From the NCBI GenBank assembly GCA_002708985.1, contig PAPS01000010.1:1-47093 (forward strand): a stretch of 47,093 bases of DNA, written 5' to 3'. Within the stretch, counting starts at the first letter, position 1; every line of letters starts with the position of its first letter. Source of the stretch: Saprospirales bacterium. Its GTDB lineage: Bacteria > Bacteroidota > Bacteroidia > Chitinophagales > UBA8649. Shown piece after piece: positions 24,601 to 32,616 of the stretch. The notes under the pieces are model-generated. The model saw only the letters and a program-made list of their open reading frames with translations. It was not told the origin of the DNA and searched no databases. The translations under genes and the position numbers were made by a program.

Positions 24601-26067
24601 ACTGTGTTAAATCCCGCACTGGATCTTATCAGTCTTTCGGTTGATTCCACATGTTTTGGAGATACATCACAAGTTGATGTCGCCGATCAAGGGTTAGTGA
24701 GTGAATATTTATGGACGCCTTCGGCTGGATTAAGCGATTCTAGTATACGCCTTCCAATTTTTACACCCCAGGTAACGACGACTTACACCCTGCAGGTAAC
24801 CAATTATTGTTATGGAGATTTGGATAGCATTCGTATAGAGGTACTCCCTCTACCGCTTGTCACGATACCTGATATTGATTCTGTATGTATTGATGCTTTA
24901 CCTTATGAGCTTTCTGCACCTCCAGGGTATGATAGCTATTCATGGATAACGAGTGATCCATCCATTCTTGACCCGACAGCAGATACAACTTTTGTTAGCC
25001 CATCTTTTGATGAGACCTATATCTTGGAGATTACCGATGATATTGGAAGTTTACAATGTTTAAATCGGGATACCTTGCAGCTTGAGGTCAATTATCTTCC
25101 GGATGTAACAATTCTTCCAATTGGACCTTTTGTGTGTGAAGGTATCCCCTATGTATTAGATGCTTTTTCGGATGAAGCAATTTCCTATCAATGGCTTTCA
25201 GACCCTGCTATAGATTCAAGCCAAGGAAATCAAGCCATTATTACCCCGATTGATACTAATTGGTACACTGTGATTGCATCCAATATTCATGGCTGCGAGA
25301 ACTCGGACAGTATTTTTCTTCCCGTTCAATTTCCTGTCTCGGTAGATGTAGTGAGCGATACAGCGTTGTGTATTGGAAGTGAACTTGTACTGAACGCTCT
25401 AGGTGCAGAGACTTATCAATGGTTTGAGGCAAGTCTTGATCTTTCGCAAGACGCCACACTTATTTATCCTGTGACAGGGAATACGTTCATAACGGTAGTC
25501 GGTTCTAATGCATGCTTTGATGATACGATGATTGTTAGTGTAACGGGTTTGGATTTACCTCTTGTCACTGCAGGGAATGACACGACGATATTTCGAAATA
25601 CTCAGGCTGAACTTTCTGGAGATGGAGAAGGTAATCTTGTTTGGATAGATAATCCGAGCATTCTTAATCCAGGAAGCCTTATCATCGACGTCGAGCCCCT
25701 TGAGAACACAACGTATATTCTTTCCTCACTTGGTGGAAATGGCTGTGAAAATCTTGATTCCGTTACCGTCTTTGTTGAGGGAAAAAATGCCCTCTATCTG
25801 CCTACTGCATTTTCTCCAAATGGAGACGGAATCAATGACTTATTTCACATTATTGCCTCGCTTAATATCACACAGATACTAGACTTTAGCATTTGGAATC
25901 GCAGTGGAGGACTATTATTTAGCACGTCTGATATAAATGATATGGGCTGGGACGGGCGCTTTAAAGGTAAAGAACAACCCCTAGGAGTTTATGTTTGGTC
26001 TATCCAAGCGTTGTCGTATGATGGAGAGATCGTTTCTTATAAGGGTAATGTAACGCTAACGCGCTAA
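21664..26067 (+). CDS. Giant T9SS type B surface protein with PKD and Ig-like domains
   Basis: A 1467-residue secreted protein. A signal peptide ends at FQGSA and is followed by THLVGGELTYT, a start common to Bacteroidota surface proteins. The body has about five PKD domains, recognised by WDFGD or close variants (SWSWDFGDTLTSSDTSN, EWDFDDGNGW, SWNFGDLSVLSDTSN), each ending in an AGTY-type turn. They are interleaved with Ig-like units carrying ICEGD or similar cysteine turns. The C-terminal type B sorting domain starts at LYLPTAFSPNGDGINDLFHI and holds IWNRSGGLLF and WDGRFKGKEQPLGVYVW. It is exported by the type IX system and likely forms an extended adhesin or matrix protein. No PorP/SprF gene is adjacent. 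It shares one base with the next gene and may head a long operon. Confidence 0.9.
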   Translation: MKQCFLAICLLLCFSFQGSATHLVGGELTYTRIANTNSLEFTLTIYRDNYNGNPNANFDDPATISVFDDAGNFVVSFFQFLDVDETIPIELNPCQSSPPDVDTEIGQYVFTVDMPTAIPGYDPNAFYTFVYARCCRNGALVDNLLNPGESGFTSSVVVPPMNIINSSPVFNETVEQYLCEDRLNTILFTATDPDGDSLVYTFCSPFLGLGSGQGNNPPIADANDLNAQGGPPTFNGYTFYGPPFSPVMFGPGFSSNDPFGQNSSSIDPVTGIAQITPPNSGTFSMSVCVEEYRNGVLLSVISRDFQYTVSSCDFPEVDINYDPSIPQDSLTGLFTIDAQCDDGTVFFDLGVDFGITEYFWDFGVPSLTDDTANIPNPSFFYSDTGTFIVTVIGTSGDGCADTATGIVQMYPIFRPGYFLVDSCLNLPVVFTDTSFATTGFINSWSWDFGDTLTSSDTSNLQNPAYTYTEAGTYVSSLIVTTSKGCQETVYDTVVVHPLPEFAYSTSLPCEGDSINIINESMISSGSITSYEWDFDDGNGWSSTAIDPQIFLPAGTYNIQVNAISNLACRDTASLPLVINPLPNIVISPDTVICEGDAVALNVSGGQDYLWYTSPSLTGETTNQPTVNPDSLSQYVVLVTTTEGCFDEDSVEVDVAYTEANFQALDTCLNIASQFLDGSTTTEGSIEEWSWNFGDLSVLSDTSNAINTSYSYPQPGFYQVSLVIESSLGCVDSTLQSIEVLPIPNADFVFGDRCEGSPVFFVDSSSLDSGTLIAYNWSFGGQGSSLLQNPSFTFDSAGTYNVSLIATSSLFCRDTFSVPITVNSLPIVSLTADTFICGSTSLQLNAFGGVSYQWRPVSSLSNPTIATPVASPISSTTYIVEVTDGNNCVQLDSMNLGVYPAPNIDAGLDTSVCLNINLPLVFNDEVQLQATGAVAYAWIPLDGLDDGLISNPIASPDTNILYVVEGIDSNNCLGRDSVLVTVLNPALDLISLSVDSTCFGDTSQVDVADQGLVSEYLWTPSAGLSDSSIRLPIFTPQVTTTYTLQVTNYCYGDLDSIRIEVLPLPLVTIPDIDSVCIDALPYELSAPPGYDSYSWITSDPSILDPTADTTFVSPSFDETYILEITDDIGSLQCLNRDTLQLEVNYLPDVTILPIGPFVCEGIPYVLDAFSDEAISYQWLSDPAIDSSQGNQAIITPIDTNWYTVIASNIHGCENSDSIFLPVQFPVSVDVVSDTALCIGSELVLNALGAETYQWFEASLDLSQDATLIYPVTGNTFITVVGSNACFDDTMIVSVTGLDLPLVTAGNDTTIFRNTQAELSGDGEGNLVWIDNPSILNPGSLIIDVEPLENTTYILSSLGGNGCENLDSVTVFVEGKNALYLPTAFSPNGDGINDLFHIIASLNITQILDFSIWNRSGGLLFSTSDINDMGWDGRFKGKEQPLGVYVWSIQALSYDGEIVSYKGNVTLTR

Positions 26068-26387
26068 TGAAGAAAAGAAGTGCTTGGTTAACGCTTTTTT
26101 GCATGGCTTGGATTATTATTTCATGTAATGGTGTGGTTGGTAAAAGAAAAGCTCTTTCAGAGGGCCAGCGTATTTATCTTGCACAGTGCCAGCGTTGTCA
26201 TGGTGCTTATGGTAACGCTCAACTCAATGGTGCAAAAAACCTCCAGTATTCAACGCTCAACATGGATGAACGCATCCATATTATAACCAATGGAAAAGGA
26301 GTTATGCCAGCTTTTTATGGAAATCTTAATGCAGAGGAAATCACTCTCGTCGCGTCCTATTTGGATTCTTTACCTGTGGCCCCTTAA
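26067..26387 (+). CDS. Class I cytochrome c lipoprotein
   Basis: A 106-residue protein with a lipoprotein signal (IIISC, lipidated C20) and a single haem c site CQRCHG (C41, C44, H45). The distal methionine is probably M80 in NGKGVMPAF. The AEEITLVASYLDSL helix closes the fold, as in small class I cytochromes. It would be anchored to the outer face of a membrane and carry single electrons in the periplasm or at the surface. Its ATG shares one base with the stop of the large T9SS gene (TAATG), so it is translationally linked to it. No oxidase or dehydrogenase partner lies nearby, so the electron donor and acceptor are unknown. Confidence 0.85.
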   Translation: MKKRSAWLTLFCMAWIIISCNGVVGKRKALSEGQRIYLAQCQRCHGAYGNAQLNGAKNLQYSTLNMDERIHIITNGKGVMPAFYGNLNAEEITLVASYLDSLPVAP

Positions 26388-26390
26388 ACC

Positions 26391-27458
26391 ATGAAAAAGA
26401 CATCATCAAAGTGGTCAGTTTTGGGTTTGATGTCCGGCAGTTCGTTGGACGGCTTAGATGTTTGTCATGTAGAATTTTCAATCCAAAGCTCAAAGTGGTC
26501 CTTTGAAATATCTTCTTTCGAAACCTATACTTATCCAAAGGAATTGGTTAATCGTTTGTCTGCTGTAGCTAAGGCTTCTGCTAAAGAACTCTTTTGCTTG
26601 GATGCGGCATTGGGATATTTTTTTGCCCAATCTGTTGAAAGCCATTTGCATAAAGAGGGCATTGGTAACCTAGATCTTATTGCAAGCCACGGCCACACCA
26701 TTTTTCACGATCCAAATATTGGTAACTCTCATCAAATTGGTAAGCCAAACGCTATGGCATCTGTTGCTCAATGTCCTGTAGTATACGATTTCCGTTCTTC
26801 TGACCTCAGTTACGGTGGTCAAGGATCCCCCATATTACCGTATTCAGAAGAAGTGCTGTTTCCTGCCCATGACGGTTACCTTAATCTTGGAGGCATTGCC
26901 AACCTCAATATCCCAAAGTTGGGGTTAGCCTTTGATATTGCGCCTTGTAATCAAATTCTAAACCATCTAGCTCAGCGCGGCGGCCATAAATATGATCGCA
27001 ACGGGGAAATCTCACAAGGTGGACAGGTAATTGAGGATCTGCTAAAACAACTTAGTTCATTGAGTTATGTTTCTCTTGAGCCTCCCAAATCATTGGACAA
27101 TTCATACACAATGGAAGTACTAAAGCATCTTGAAAAATATGTATTGATATCTTTAGGTGACACCTTGTTTACTTATATACATTTCCTAGCTAGGGAGATC
27201 GCTCGTTGGATTGAATTCGGTAACCTGCAGCGTATCATGGTTACAGGAGGAGGAGCTAACAATGCCACCTTGTTTAACAGTATTTGTCAGGCAAGTCAAT
27301 ATGAGATTATTAAGCCGGAGAATCTTATCGTCGAGGGCAAAGAGGCATTATGCATCGCTTGGATGGGTCTAACTCGTTATCTTGAGATGGTAAACGCGAG
27401 AGCGAACTATACAGGAGCAAGAAAGGATACAATCAATGGAGCCATTATTTTACCCTAA
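26391..27458 (+). CDS. anmK: Anhydro-N-acetylmuramic acid kinase
   Basis: A 355-residue sugar kinase with the AnmK signature LGLMSGSSLDGLDVCHVEF near residues 11-29 (the ATP-binding loop of the acetate/sugar kinase fold). Further family segments are ASHGHTIFHDP, VYDFRSSDLSYGGQGSPI, LNLGGIANLN and MVTGGGANN. The enzyme opens the 1,6-anhydro ring of anhydro-MurNAc and phosphorylates it to MurNAc-6-phosphate. This recycles cell wall fragments. It starts 3 bases after the cytochrome gene and overlaps the following SDR gene by 23 bases. No murQ etherase gene is seen in the window. Confidence 0.93.
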   Translation: MKKTSSKWSVLGLMSGSSLDGLDVCHVEFSIQSSKWSFEISSFETYTYPKELVNRLSAVAKASAKELFCLDAALGYFFAQSVESHLHKEGIGNLDLIASHGHTIFHDPNIGNSHQIGKPNAMASVAQCPVVYDFRSSDLSYGGQGSPILPYSEEVLFPAHDGYLNLGGIANLNIPKLGLAFDIAPCNQILNHLAQRGGHKYDRNGEISQGGQVIEDLLKQLSSLSYVSLEPPKSLDNSYTMEVLKHLEKYVLISLGDTLFTYIHFLAREIARWIEFGNLQRIMVTGGGANNATLFNSICQASQYEIIKPENLIVEGKEALCIAWMGLTRYLEMVNARANYTGARKDTINGAIILP

Positions 27459-28440
27459 AGGGGATAGTATTTTTATCACGGGTGCCACAGGTCTTTTAGG
27501 GGCCCAATTTATACGCAAACTATTGGGTGAAGGCTATCGAGTGGTAGCATTACGCCGCAAAGAAATTCCTGATCCATGGCTTAAAGAAGTCGAAGATCAA
27601 ATCCAATGGCATTTAGGAGACATCAATGATGTTCAGTCCTTACTTGAGGGCATGAGGGGATGTCAGCATGTCATTCATGCTGCAGCTATGATTTCCTTTT
27701 TACCCAAACGACGCCAGCAAATGATGAAGACCAATATCCAGGGCACGGCCAACATGATCAATGCTGCGCTTGAATTAAATATGGCATCTTTTATCCATGT
27801 CAGCTCGGTTTCAGCTTTCGGCCGCTATCAAATGGATGGCATTATTGATGAATCTAAAAAGTGGATCGACCACAAGCATAATACGGGATACGCAATTAGT
27901 AAATACAAGGCGGAGTTAGAAGCATACAGGGGTTTTCATGAGGGGTTAAATGTCCTAATCGTAAATCCTTCGACCGTTATTGGCCACAGTGATTGGACTA
28001 GAGGGTCTTCACGCATGTTTCAATTGGCTTTTAGGGGTAACCGATTTGCACCGAAAGGACGAATGGGCTTTATCATGGTAGAAGATGTAATTGATTTAAC
28101 GCTCAAATTGCTTGAGCGCAAGTGCTTTGGCGATCGATTCATTCTTACGGCTGAGCAACACAGTTTTTCGGATATTTTAAAAATGGTGGCCAAAGGATTT
28201 AACAAACGTCCGCCAAGTTTAACCGTCAGCCCGTTCCTTGCTGGTGTGGCATGGCGAATGCATGCTGTACAATCCTGGTTCACAGGGTTAGAGCCTGGAA
28301 TATCCAAAGAAACGGCACGTTACACCCAATTTAATTACGATTACAGCAACGCCAAGGTTATGAACGCCGTTGATCATAAATTGCGTGACATTGAATCGGG
28401 GATTCAAGAGGTTTGTGCAAAATATCTCAACCAAAAGTAA
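27436..28440 (+). CDS. Extended SDR (NAD-dependent epimerase/dehydratase family)
   Basis: A 334-residue Rossmann-fold enzyme of the extended short-chain dehydrogenase class. It has the nucleotide-binding GATGLLG (residues 16-22), HAAAMISF (81-88), the catalytic serine region VSSVS (122-126) and the YAISK catalytic pair (Y152, K156). The NPSTVIGHSDW segment also fits dihydroflavonol-reductase-like family members. The substrate cannot be identified; neighbours do not define a pathway. The start overlaps anmK by 23 bases and the gene ends 6 bases before the GH3 gene, so it is cotranscribed with both. Confidence 0.85.
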   Translation: MEPLFYPKGDSIFITGATGLLGAQFIRKLLGEGYRVVALRRKEIPDPWLKEVEDQIQWHLGDINDVQSLLEGMRGCQHVIHAAAMISFLPKRRQQMMKTNIQGTANMINAALELNMASFIHVSSVSAFGRYQMDGIIDESKKWIDHKHNTGYAISKYKAELEAYRGFHEGLNVLIVNPSTVIGHSDWTRGSSRMFQLAFRGNRFAPKGRMGFIMVEDVIDLTLKLLERKCFGDRFILTAEQHSFSDILKMVAKGFNKRPPSLTVSPFLAGVAWRMHAVQSWFTGLEPGISKETARYTQFNYDYSNAKVMNAVDHKLRDIESGIQEVCAKYLNQK

Positions 28441-28446
28441 ACTGCT

Positions 28447-29964
28447 ATGCGCTTAGTTCATTCCATTGCCTCATGGATTATGAAAAAACGCTTGCACTCT
28501 ATTGAGCTTTTCATGCAGTATCCAGAGGAAGTTCAAGGCGATGTGCTTGAGCAGCTTGTACAATGTTCTACCCAAACTTCTTGGGGAGAGACTTATGATT
28601 ACTCGTCGATCAAGGGAAGAGGAGATTTTGTGCGAAGAGTGCCCCTGCAGGATTACAAAAGCCTTGAGCCATGGATTACGCGCATGATGGAAGGTGAACG
28701 GCACGCACTTTGGCCCGGAAAAACAAAGTGGTTTGCGCAATCATCAGGTACTTCAGGTGGACCTAGAAAGTTTATTCCTGTATCAAAAGAATCCTTGGAG
28801 AATTGTCACTTCAAAGGAGGTAAGGACATGTTGGCACTTTATCTAGCCAATCACAATGAATCCTCGTTGTTTGAAGGAAAAAACTTAATTGTTGGGGGGA
28901 GTACTCAAGTTCATGACTTAAATCCCAATGCCTATTATGGAGATTTGTCGTCGATCATTATTCGAAATTTTCCATTCTGGGCTCAATTTCGTCAGGCTGC
29001 TCGGAAATCCTTGACACTTTTACCCGATTGGGAAACCAAGCTTCAACAGATCACCGAAAGGGTTTGTGAAGAAAATGTTACCATGTTAAGTGGTGTTCCC
29101 AGTTGGAATTTAGTGCTTTTACGACGAGTTTTGGATTATTCAGGTGCGAAAACTATAGCGGAGGTTTGGCCTAACTTAGAACTATATGTCTGGGGTGGAA
29201 TGTCTTTGAGGATTTACAAGGAGCAATTTGACCGGTTGTTAGGTAAGCCCATTAGCTATCTTCAAACCTACAATGCATCGGAAGGATTTTTTGGGATTCA
29301 AGATCGCTTTTCACAAGAGATAGATGACATGTTACTCATGTTAGATTATGGAATTTATTATGAGTTTATACCTGAAAATTCTTGGACGGATGAACAGCCA
29401 GAAACTCTAGCAATTCATGAAGTAGCCCTTGAAGAACGCTATGAGTTAGTGATTTCTACCAATGGGGGTTTGTGGCGCTATAGAACAGGAGATGTAGTCC
29501 AATTTACTAGCTATTCTCCGTTTCGAATAAAGGTGGCTGGCCGCACAAATTATAGTATAAACTTAGTAGGAGAAGAACTTATGGAATCACATGTACAAGA
29601 GGTCTTGCCTCGAGTATGCGAGCAATACAATGCAGAGATTGAAGAATACACAATGGGTCCATCAATTAAGGTTCATCAAGGCATTGCTCGGCATGAATGG
29701 CTTATTGAGTGGAGTAGGGTGCCTGCAGACCTTGAGGGCTTTGCTCGAGATCTTGACATAGGCCTCATGCAGACCAATTGTGACTATGCGGCGAAGCGGC
29801 ATAATGGTTTGGTGTTAGAAGAACTTCATGTTACGTCTTTACAAAAAGGCCACTTCTATCGATGGTTAAGCCAAGAGGGTAGGCTTGGGGGGCAGGTGAA
29901 AGTACCTCGAATGCGTGGTGATCGTAGTATTTTAGATAGTGTTTTAACATCGCAAGAATTATGA
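28447..29964 (+). CDS. GH3 family acyl-acid amido synthetase-like protein
   Basis: A 505-residue protein matching the GH3 family, best known from plant hormone (auxin, jasmonate) amino-acid conjugation. The first ATP/AMP motif is QSSGTSGGPRKFIPVS (about 98-113). The second is TYNASEGFFGIQD (near 276-288), and the third is WRYRTGDVVQF. The family adenylates a carboxylate and couples it to an amine. Bacterial members are common in Bacteroidota, but their acid and amine are unknown. The SDR gene ends 6 bases upstream and yaaA overlaps by 4 bases. Co-transcription with an oxidoreductase would suit a pathway that makes and then conjugates an acid, but that is inference. Confidence 0.9.
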   Translation: MRLVHSIASWIMKKRLHSIELFMQYPEEVQGDVLEQLVQCSTQTSWGETYDYSSIKGRGDFVRRVPLQDYKSLEPWITRMMEGERHALWPGKTKWFAQSSGTSGGPRKFIPVSKESLENCHFKGGKDMLALYLANHNESSLFEGKNLIVGGSTQVHDLNPNAYYGDLSSIIIRNFPFWAQFRQAARKSLTLLPDWETKLQQITERVCEENVTMLSGVPSWNLVLLRRVLDYSGAKTIAEVWPNLELYVWGGMSLRIYKEQFDRLLGKPISYLQTYNASEGFFGIQDRFSQEIDDMLLMLDYGIYYEFIPENSWTDEQPETLAIHEVALEERYELVISTNGGLWRYRTGDVVQFTSYSPFRIKVAGRTNYSINLVGEELMESHVQEVLPRVCEQYNAEIEEYTMGPSIKVHQGIARHEWLIEWSRVPADLEGFARDLDIGLMQTNCDYAAKRHNGLVLEELHVTSLQKGHFYRWLSQEGRLGGQVKVPRMRGDRSILDSVLTSQEL

Positions 29965-30704
29965 TGGTATTATTATCTCCATCCAAAACCATGGAGCTCA
30001 AAAGTCATCCAACAATAACTCCTTCTCAACCCATTTTTGAAGAAGTCACAAAAGAGGTCAGGAGCGAGATTCAAGGTATAAAGAAAGATGATCTTCAACA
30101 ATGGATGAAGTTGTCACCGTCATTAACGGAGGCTGTATATGCTATGTACCATTCAGAGAATGGACAACATGGCATGGCTTTGTGGTCGTATACAGGGACA
30201 GCCTTTTCAGGGCTAGATGCTAAAACTCTTTCTCCTGGCAATTTGCTCTATGCCCAGGATTATTTAGGCATTCTTTCGGCATTGTACGGATGGGTAAGGC
30301 CTTTAGACAGCCTTCACCAATATCGATTGGAAATGGCCTTACGAAGCCCCAAGACAAAAATAGCCTACCACGACTTTTGGCGTAAACGAATTACGGAAGC
30401 ACTGAATTCCCATGTCAAGGCCATAGATACGAAGTATTTGCTCAACCTTATGTCGGCTGAGTATGGTAAATCGGTGGATTGGAAGTTATTTCCAATAGAT
30501 GTCGTAAGCTGTTCTTTTTTACAAAAGTCTCCCAAAGGATTAAAAAATATGGCAGTTCATAGCAAGCGAGCCCGGGGACTTATGGCACGATATGTAATCG
30601 AATATCGCATACATGAAATCAATCGCCTTAAGAAGTTTTCGGCTGAAGATTATAAGTTTTCGGACGCTGAGAGTTCAGAGAATAGACTAGTCTTTGTTCG
30701 ATAA
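29961..30704 (+). CDS. yaaA: YaaA family peroxide-stress protein
   Basis: A 247-residue protein with the YaaA (DUF328) hallmarks. These are MVLLSPSKTM at the N terminus, the LGILSALYGWVRPLDSLHQY region (about 94-113), LMSAEYGKSVDW and the C-terminal SENRLVFVR. In E. coli YaaA lowers free iron and limits hydroxyl-radical damage to DNA and protein during peroxide stress; it also has a DNA-binding fold. Here it is the last gene of the operon that starts with the large T9SS protein. It overlaps GH3 by 4 bases (ATGA), and its 3' end overlaps the convergent Mpo1-like gene by 18 bases. Confidence 0.92.
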   Translation: MMVLLSPSKTMELKSHPTITPSQPIFEEVTKEVRSEIQGIKKDDLQQWMKLSPSLTEAVYAMYHSENGQHGMALWSYTGTAFSGLDAKTLSPGNLLYAQDYLGILSALYGWVRPLDSLHQYRLEMALRSPKTKIAYHDFWRKRITEALNSHVKAIDTKYLLNLMSAEYGKSVDWKLFPIDVVSCSFLQKSPKGLKNMAVHSKRARGLMARYVIEYRIHEINRLKKFSAEDYKFSDAESSENRLVFVR

Positions 30705-31058
30705 TCCGTAGTGCTTTTCCATAGCGTTTAGCTGGCCAGAGAGTCTTCCCGTAATCCAATGGAAGTACATGATGAAATCACTTGCTAAGCTGTATAGGGG
30801 ATGGGTAAATGTTGCGGGTTTATTACGCTCAATAAGTCCATGTCCAATCCAGGCAAAGCCATATCCTACAAATGGAATAAAGGCTAATAGGATCCAATAC
30901 TGCCATATAATACTTAGGATAAGCAAGACAATGAATCCTGAAGTTCCTACATAGTGGAGCGCTCTGTTTTTGGCATGTCGATGCTCATAGAGATAATGCA
31001 GATAAAAGGAGGATAAGGAAGTGTATTTTTTATCGATATCTGATGGATGCTTCTCCAT
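30687..31058 (-). CDS. Mpo1-like (DUF962) membrane protein
   Basis: A 123-residue protein starting at ATG 31058, 7 bases after the glpK stop. A longer in-frame start at 31178 would run far into glpK and is rejected. It matches the Mpo1/YGL010w (DUF962) family: HYLYEHRHAKNRALHYVG with H21 and H35, two hydrophobic helices (about 41-68), GHGLIERNKPATFTHP (72-87) and SDFIMYFHWITGRL. Yeast Mpo1 is an iron-dependent dioxygenase acting on 2-hydroxy fatty acids in the ER; the conserved histidines support a metal enzyme. In bacteria its role is untested. The glpK neighbour points towards lipid metabolism. Its 3' end overlaps the convergent yaaA by 18 bases. Confidence 0.85.
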   Translation of the reverse strand: MEKHPSDIDKKYTSLSSFYLHYLYEHRHAKNRALHYVGTSGFIVLLILSIIWQYWILLAFIPFVGYGFAWIGHGLIERNKPATFTHPLYSLASDFIMYFHWITGRLSGQLNAMEKHYGLSNKD

Positions 31059-31065
31059 AAAAATT

Positions 31066-32544
31066 CTAGTCTTGAGTTGAAGTCCAATGCATGGCACGTT
31101 GAGCTGCTTTCTTCCATTGCGCATAACCATCTTTGTAATTCGAAGTACCAGAAGTAAATAAGGAGGCATCCTTTCCACTATTATCGGTAAAGAAATTACT
31201 GGGTTTGGCAGCTAACTTTGCAGCGCCAAGGGCTGTCTGTTCTTGATTGGAAGGAAGATGGATGTCTATCTGGCTAAGATCACTTTGAAACTGCATTAAA
31301 AAGGAGTTTGCCGACATGCCGCCATCTACATATAGAGCAGAAGGTTCTAAGCCGGACGCATGCTTCATGGCAAGCAACAGATCTTGATTTTGATAGGCAA
31401 TGGACTCGAGCACAGCGCGTCCAATCGCCTCCTTGGAAGTATTCCTTTCTAAACCGATGATAAGTCCTCGAGCGGTTGAATCCCAATATGGTGCGCCTAA
31501 TCCCGTAAATGCTGGGACAAAAATCAGCATCGGATTATGTAGGGTTTTCTCTGCACTGTGTGCTGTTTCTTTTACATTTTTGATTAAGTCGACATCCTTT
31601 AACCAAGTCATAGCACTTCCTGCATTGAAAACACTTCCTTCTGCCGCATAGGTAATCTTGCCATTAATTCGCCATGCGACTGTAGCTAGAATCCCAGAGC
31701 TTGGGTCAAGGGGTTTATCTCCCGTATTCATTAACATAAAACATCCGGTTCCATACGTATTCTTAAGCATTCCTTCTTCTATGGCATCGTGCCCATACAA
31801 GGCTGCCTGTTGGTCTCCTGCAATTCCGCGAATGGGAATAGCTGCTCCTAGAACATCAGGGTGAGCCATGGCCAAATCACCGCTAGAATCAACAACCTCA
31901 GGCAGCATAGACATGGGAATGTCAAAGAGCTTACAGAGTTCTTCGTCCCAAGATCCTGTCTTAAGATTAAAAAGCATAGTACGAGAGGCATTGGAAGCAT
32001 CGGTGATATGGGATTTTCCTTGAGTAAGCTTCCAAATTAACCATGAATCAATGGTTCCAAAGCAAAGATGGCCTTCCTCTGCGAGTTGACGGATTCTTTT
32101 AGAGTAGTTTAGAATCCAATGCACCTTGCTAGCTGAAAAATAGGGGTCAATAGGAAGCCCTGTTTTGTTGCGAATTCCATCTTCTAGCCCCTTGGATTTT
32201 AAGTCATTGCAATACGACATGGTGCGACGATCTTGCCACACTATAGCGGGATAAACTGCCTTTCCATTTCTTCTATCCCATACTACGGTAGTTTCTCGCT
32301 GGTTAGTGATGCCAATCGCTTCAATAGTGTCCTTTACATCTCCCAATGTTTTGCAGGCTTGATTAAAGGAGGACAAAGAAGTTTGCCATATTTCTTCAGG
32401 ATCATGCTCCACCCAACCGGAATTGGGAAAAAACTGCTCAAAAGGTAACTGTCCGCGACTTACCTCTGCCATTTTTTCATTGTACAGAATGCATCGACTA
32501 CTCGTTGTTCCCTGATCAAAGCTTACAATGTATTGGTTTTTCAT
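31066..32544 (-). CDS. glpK: Glycerol kinase
   Basis: A 492-residue FGGY carbohydrate kinase of the glycerol kinase type. It has SFDQGTTSSRCILYN at the N terminus, ITNQRETTVVWDR, ITDASNASRTMLFNL, GDQQAALYG, the ATP-site loop YGTGCFMLMNTG, and YVDGGMSANSF near the C terminus. It phosphorylates glycerol to sn-glycerol-3-phosphate in the cytosol, feeding phospholipid synthesis or glycolysis. No glpF or glpD gene is next to it; the only partner in the run is the Mpo1-like gene 7 bases downstream. The divergent gene at 32617 is 72 bases away. Confidence 0.95.
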   Translation of the reverse strand: MKNQYIVSFDQGTTSSRCILYNEKMAEVSRGQLPFEQFFPNSGWVEHDPEEIWQTSLSSFNQACKTLGDVKDTIEAIGITNQRETTVVWDRRNGKAVYPAIVWQDRRTMSYCNDLKSKGLEDGIRNKTGLPIDPYFSASKVHWILNYSKRIRQLAEEGHLCFGTIDSWLIWKLTQGKSHITDASNASRTMLFNLKTGSWDEELCKLFDIPMSMLPEVVDSSGDLAMAHPDVLGAAIPIRGIAGDQQAALYGHDAIEEGMLKNTYGTGCFMLMNTGDKPLDPSSGILATVAWRINGKITYAAEGSVFNAGSAMTWLKDVDLIKNVKETAHSAEKTLHNPMLIFVPAFTGLGAPYWDSTARGLIIGLERNTSKEAIGRAVLESIAYQNQDLLLAMKHASGLEPSALYVDGGMSANSFLMQFQSDLSQIDIHLPSNQEQTALGAAKLAAKPSNFFTDNSGKDASLFTSGTSNYKDGYAQWKKAAQRAMHWTSTQD

Positions 32545-32594
32545 TGGCTTTGTATTTTAAGCAGTCTAATAAGGAGTATTGTCATTTTTCTAAA

Positions 32595-32610
32595 GTAATT
32601 TACGAATTAC
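32595..32610. promoter_or_regulatory. Perfect short inverted repeat before the outer-membrane gene
   Basis: GTAATT / AATTAC with a 4-base spacer (TACG), ending 6 bases before the ATG at 32617. It could be a small operator or a hairpin that hides the translation start. It is too short and A+T-rich to exclude chance. Confidence 0.2.
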
Positions 32611-32616
32611 CAATTT

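Noticed and set aside
31059-31178. Longer N terminus for the Mpo1-like protein
   Set aside because: It would run about 110 bases into glpK, and the conserved family sequence begins after ATG 31058.
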